A stretch of 46,198 nucleotides of DNA, taken from NCBI GenBank assembly GCA_016291655.1, contig JAEEYF010000087.1, positions 1-46,198 of the forward strand. Reading direction: 5' to 3'. The notes under the pieces are model-generated. The model searched no databases. It was not told the origin of the DNA and saw only the letters and a list, made by a program, of their open reading frames with translations. Within the stretch, counting starts at the first letter, position 1, and the number at the start of each line of letters is the position of its first letter. Position numbers and translations under genes: made by a program. Positions 43,784-46,198 of this stretch are shown one piece after another. The DNA comes from Lachnospiraceae bacterium (lineage in GTDB: Bacteria > Bacillota > Clostridia > Lachnospirales > Lachnospiraceae).

Positions 43784-45211
43784 ATGGCAAAACAATATAC
43801 AGTCAGATGTAAAGAATTACTGCCTTCGGGAAACGGGCTTGTTTTCTTCAACAATTCGAAGTTTGAGGTTGCAGGCGTTTTACCGGGAGAAAAATGCACG
43901 ATAGAATTAGTGCATAAAAAAGAAGGAACGGGAGCGAGACTTGTGGAGGTGATCGAACCCTCGAAGGACAGAATAGGAATAAAATGTCCTGTGTACGACA
44001 GGTGTGGTGGCTGTAATTTACTTCACATGAGTTATGAATCTGAACTGGAGTTCAAAAATGACAAGATTAAAAAATTATATCACGATATAACCGTACCGCA
44101 ACTTCCTATCATTAAAAGTGACAATCCTGAACATTACAGAAATAAGGTTTATGCATCCTTCAGTTTCGAGAAGCACGGGAGAGGGGATATACGCCAGATC
44201 GCGGGGATGTACGAGGAGAACACGAGAAAAGTCGTAAATTGCATGGATTGTTCGATCCAGAACAGCATTGCCAATTCAATCATAAAAACAATCCTGGATC
44301 TGATGAGACTTACAGGCACCAGAAGCTATGACCCGGATACAAGAACGGGTGTGCTCAGACATGCCTACATACGGGTCGCAGAAAAGTCCGGAAAAGTTAT
44401 GCTTGTTCTTGTGACAGGGGTACCTGAGTTCAAGGATAAGGCACGCTTTGTACAAACGCTGACCAAGAAGCATCCCTGTATCGAAACCATTATTCACAAC
44501 ATTAATCCCGGCAAGACGGGAATGATCCTGGGCAATAAGGATAACGTGATCTATGGCAAAGGTTACATCACGGATGAGCTTTGCGGATGCACCTTTAAAA
44601 TATCGCCCAAGTCTTTCTATCAGGTGAACCCGAGACAAACGGAAAAACTGTATGGGACAGCGGTGGATATGGCCGGCCTGAAGCCTACGGACACTGTGAT
44701 CGATGCCTATTCGGGCATAGGGACCATATCTTTGATCGCTGCAAAAAAGACCGGAAAGGTCATCGGAGTGGAAGTGAATCCGGATGCAGTTAAGGATGCA
44801 ATAGAAAACGCAAAAATTAACAATATTACTAATGTAGAATTTTTAAGGGGAGACGCAGGAGAGTATCTGGAAAAGGAATCCAAGCGGTTAAAGCCTGATT
44901 TAATCTTTATGGATCCGCCCCGCTCCGGCAGTGACGAAAGGTTTCTTTCCGCGGTATGCAAGGCTTCTCCCTCAAGGATCGTTTACATCTCCTGCAACCC
45001 GGAAACCCAGGTCCGGGATTTAAAATACCTCATGGATCACGGCTACACCCCGGAGCTCCTTCAGCCCGTCGATATGTTCAGCCGAACCGGGCATGTGGAA
45101 ACCTGCGTGCTTTTGAGTAGGAGAACATATCGACAGCCTGATGCAAGAGTAAAAATAGATATTGATTTAGATGATTACTATAGAATAAAGGAAGGAGAGG
45201 TGAGCAAATGA
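43784..45211 (+). CDS. rlmD: 23S rRNA (uracil-C5)-methyltransferase, RlmD/RlmCD family
   Basis: Adds a methyl group to C5 of uracil in 23S rRNA. 475 aa. N-terminal TRAM domain (YTVRCKELLPSGNGLVFF), a 4Fe-4S element CPVYDRCGGC, SAM-binding DAYSGIGTISL, MDPPRSGSDERF and the nucleophile in YISCNPETQ, ending LLQPVDMFSRTGHVETCVLL. The last 30 residues (RRTYRQPDARVKIDIDLDDY...) extend past the family core. The single Firmicute enzyme often modifies two sites (RlmCD). Its stop overlaps the next ATG. Confidence 0.93.
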   Translation: MAKQYTVRCKELLPSGNGLVFFNNSKFEVAGVLPGEKCTIELVHKKEGTGARLVEVIEPSKDRIGIKCPVYDRCGGCNLLHMSYESELEFKNDKIKKLYHDITVPQLPIIKSDNPEHYRNKVYASFSFEKHGRGDIRQIAGMYEENTRKVVNCMDCSIQNSIANSIIKTILDLMRLTGTRSYDPDTRTGVLRHAYIRVAEKSGKVMLVLVTGVPEFKDKARFVQTLTKKHPCIETIIHNINPGKTGMILGNKDNVIYGKGYITDELCGCTFKISPKSFYQVNPRQTEKLYGTAVDMAGLKPTDTVIDAYSGIGTISLIAAKKTGKVIGVEVNPDAVKDAIENAKINNITNVEFLRGDAGEYLEKESKRLKPDLIFMDPPRSGSDERFLSAVCKASPSRIVYISCNPETQVRDLKYLMDHGYTPELLQPVDMFSRTGHVETCVLLSRRTYRQPDARVKIDIDLDDYYRIKEGEVSK

Positions 45212-45505
45212 TCGATATAAATGAAAATGAATTTATTGAACTGTTTCAAAAGGCTGGAAGTTTAATAGAAAAATCGAGGAATGCTATTGGTGGGATAGCT
45301 AATATGCTCACCATCTATTCCAGTTATCAAATTGGCAAATATATAGTAGAGCAAGAGCAAAAAGGTGAGAATCGTGCAAAATACGGAAGCAAAGTATTAG
45401 ATTCATTATCGGAATATTTGTCTGATAAATATGGTCGAGGCTTTTCGCGAACAAATATAGCTTCTATGAGAAAGTTTTATATTGTCTACAAAGACAGGGA
45501 AAGCA

Positions 45506-45533
45506 GAATTGTGCAATCAGGAATCGCACAATT
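45506..45533 (+). repeat. In-frame 28-bp palindromic unit, copy 1
   Basis: GAATTGTGCAATC ... ATCGCACAATT: arms AATTGTGC and GCACAATT around an 11-base centre, inside the DUF1016 gene. Its pair is at 45554. Confidence 0.75.
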
Positions 45534-45553
45534 ACCAGATTTACAAGCAAATG

Positions 45554-45581
45554 GAATTGTGCAATCCGAAATCGCACAATT
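45554..45581 (+). repeat. In-frame 28-bp palindromic unit, copy 2
   Basis: Same arms as copy 1 with two changed bases in the centre (26 of 28 identical); start-to-start spacing 48 bp, a multiple of 3, so the reading frame is kept. Confidence 0.75.
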
Positions 45582-45648
45582 GGAAATTAAAAATGATTGG
45601 CCATTCCGTCTTAGCTGGACACATTATCAGGTTTTGATGCGTATTGGA

Positions 45649-45677
45649 TGAACCCCGGGGACGGGGTTGAGGGCTCA
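45649..45677 (+). repeat. REP-like GGGGACGGGG element, copy B
   Basis: 29 bp, TGAACCC at one end and GGGCTCA at the other, same core as copy A at 10609. Its TGA ends the DUF1016 reading frame. Confidence 0.8.
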
Positions 45678-45680
45678 TTT

Positions 45681-45709
45681 TGAACCCCGGGGACGGGGTT
45701 GAGGGTTCA
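45681..45709 (+). repeat. REP-like GGGGACGGGG element, copy C
   Basis: Tandem with copy B at a period of 32 bp and differing at one base; ends TGAACCC and GGGTTCA are perfectly inverted. Confidence 0.8.
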
Positions 45710-45729
45710 TTTTGAGAGCTACCAAAATG

Positions 45730-46140
45730 CTTACATATGACCTTAATATGCAAATGAATTGTTTTAGACCAAAGAGACTGCGGAAGCTATATGACACGTG
45801 AAGGCGATTTTTTGACTTAAATATGAAAAAACCGCATTTAGACCAAAGGAATTAAGCATAATCAAAGCGACAAGAAGACAACTTTTTGACCTAAACAAGG
45901 GAAAGTGCTGATTAGAGTCAAAGCATTTTAAGATAATCCGAGACATTTAGGGCTTTTTTGACGAAAAGCTTTGACTTGATCGTGAAAAATGCTTTTTTAG
46001 GGCAAAAAATCAATGTTAGATCAAGGTAAAATGGATAGAAATTTATGACTTGAATGCATCGAAAAATCATTTAGGGCAAAGAGATACGAACAGACAAGAA
46101 AGATGAATTTTACTGACCATATGTAGGTAAAACAGACGCA
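45730..46140 (+). repeat. Degenerate tandem array with a 74-bp period
   Basis: Two short motifs alternate: TTTAGRSCAAAG starting near 45763, 45837, 45911, 45996 and 46070 (steps 74, 74, 85, 74), and TTTGACYTRAA with GAC at about 45739, 45814, 45888, 45973, 46047 and 46115 (steps 75, 74, 85, 74, 68). They are roughly inverted copies of each other (TTTG-N3-TAAA / TTTA-N3-CAAA), giving a 40-bp dyad per unit with variable DNA of about 35 bp between. A non-multiple-of-3 period and frequent stops exclude coding. Confidence 0.65.
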
Positions 46141-46150
46141 GGGAGTCAAT

Positions 46151-46169
46151 TATTCGGTTTTTCCGAATA
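46151..46169 (+). other. Leader hairpin of the gene at the right edge
   Basis: TATTCGG-T5-CCGAATA, perfect 7-bp stem, about 25 nt before the start codon at 46195; no T-run after it. Confidence 0.5.
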
Positions 46170-46194
46170 GTTCAAAACGAAAAAGGAGAATACA

Positions 46195-46198
46195 TGAA
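46195..46198 (+). CDS. Start of a gene cut by the window edge
   Basis: AAAAAGGAG at 46180-46188 followed at good spacing by ATGAA at the last bases. Only the start codon is inside the window; the product cannot be told. Confidence 0.55.

Larger units (their letters stand above)
45208..45651 (+). pseudogene. Truncated DUF1016 (YhcG-type) nuclease-family protein, N-terminal part
   Basis: 147 aa matching the DUF1016 N-terminal domain (LIEKSRNAIGGIANMLTIYSSYQIGKYIVEQEQ-like helices, YGRGFSRTNIASMRKFY, ending FRLSWTHYQVLMRI). Full proteins are about 340-350 aa and continue with a PDDEXK nuclease domain; here translation ends at a TGA that is the first three bases of a REP-like element, and no nuclease domain follows. 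Two in-frame 28-bp palindromic units (45506-45533, 45554-45581) encode IVQSGIAQL and IVQSEIAQL. It is more AT-rich than neighbours. The ATG overlaps the rlmD stop. Acquired by transfer and decaying (inference). Confidence 0.8.

Noticed and set aside
45730-46140. CRISPR array
   Set aside because: Period and dyads recall repeat/spacer units, but the repeated parts are only partly alike, while CRISPR repeats are nearly identical; no cas genes are in the window.

Overview
The window reads as a chromosomal segment of an anaerobic, low-to-mid G+C Firmicute, most likely a Lachnospiraceae member (Butyrivibrio/Roseburia-type). This is inferred from strong AGGAGG ribosome sites, GTG/TTG starts, the content (oxygen-independent NrdD, HemZ, AdhE, methylglyoxal synthase, Rel, tig-clpP-clpX) and mostly housekeeping genes in short same-strand operons. 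I see no rRNA or tRNA genes, no CRISPR array and no complete prophage or transposase.

Layout. 1-9.1 kb (all +): the end of nrdD, then thyA-folA, an MraY-like transferase, apt, rel, hemZ and an HD-GYP protein: nucleotide supply, alarmone and second-messenger genes. 9.1-12.5 kb: an XRE membrane regulator (-), mgsA (+), a cold-shock gene (-), and a LexA-like XRE/S24 self-cleaving repressor with three phased palindromic operators, one of which is exactly the 17-bp spacer of its promoter, followed by a small membrane protein. 12.5-18.2 kb: a LysR remnant, adhE with a coupled APH-fold kinase, then upp and galM (-). 18.2-25.9 kb: a hybrid histidine kinase, an ABC ATPase / surface CARDB-like protein / MacB-FtsX permease operon, and a membrane diguanylate cyclase. 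25.9-30.7 kb: glmM, tig, clpP, clpX. 30.8-34.0 kb: a sensor with a degenerate histidine-kinase ATPase domain, overlapping an EAL phosphodiesterase with all its catalytic residues. 34-37.4 kb (-): a metal-efflux ATPase with a His/Cys/Asp/Glu-rich tail, an SmtB-type repressor and ispE, behind a promoter with ArsR-type operator dyads. 37.4-42.3 kb: dTDP-rhamnose genes rfbB-A-D-C plus a spore-photoproduct-lyase-like radical SAM gene. 42.3-45.2 kb: O-acetylhomoserine sulfhydrylase (-) divergent from an RlmD/RlmCD-type rRNA methyltransferase. 45.2-46.2 kb: AT-rich accessory DNA with a truncated DUF1016 (YhcG-type) nuclease gene, two tandem REP-like elements, and a degenerate 74-bp-period tandem array before the next gene.

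Three proteins of cyclic-di-GMP turnover (HD-GYP, GGDEF, EAL) lie within 26 kb. The parts most worth a second look are the pseudo-kinase/EAL pair, the autoregulated S24 repressor, the ABC/CARDB/FtsX operon, and the repeat-rich end of the window (in-frame palindromes, REP-like elements whose first bases supply stop codons, and the 74-bp array).
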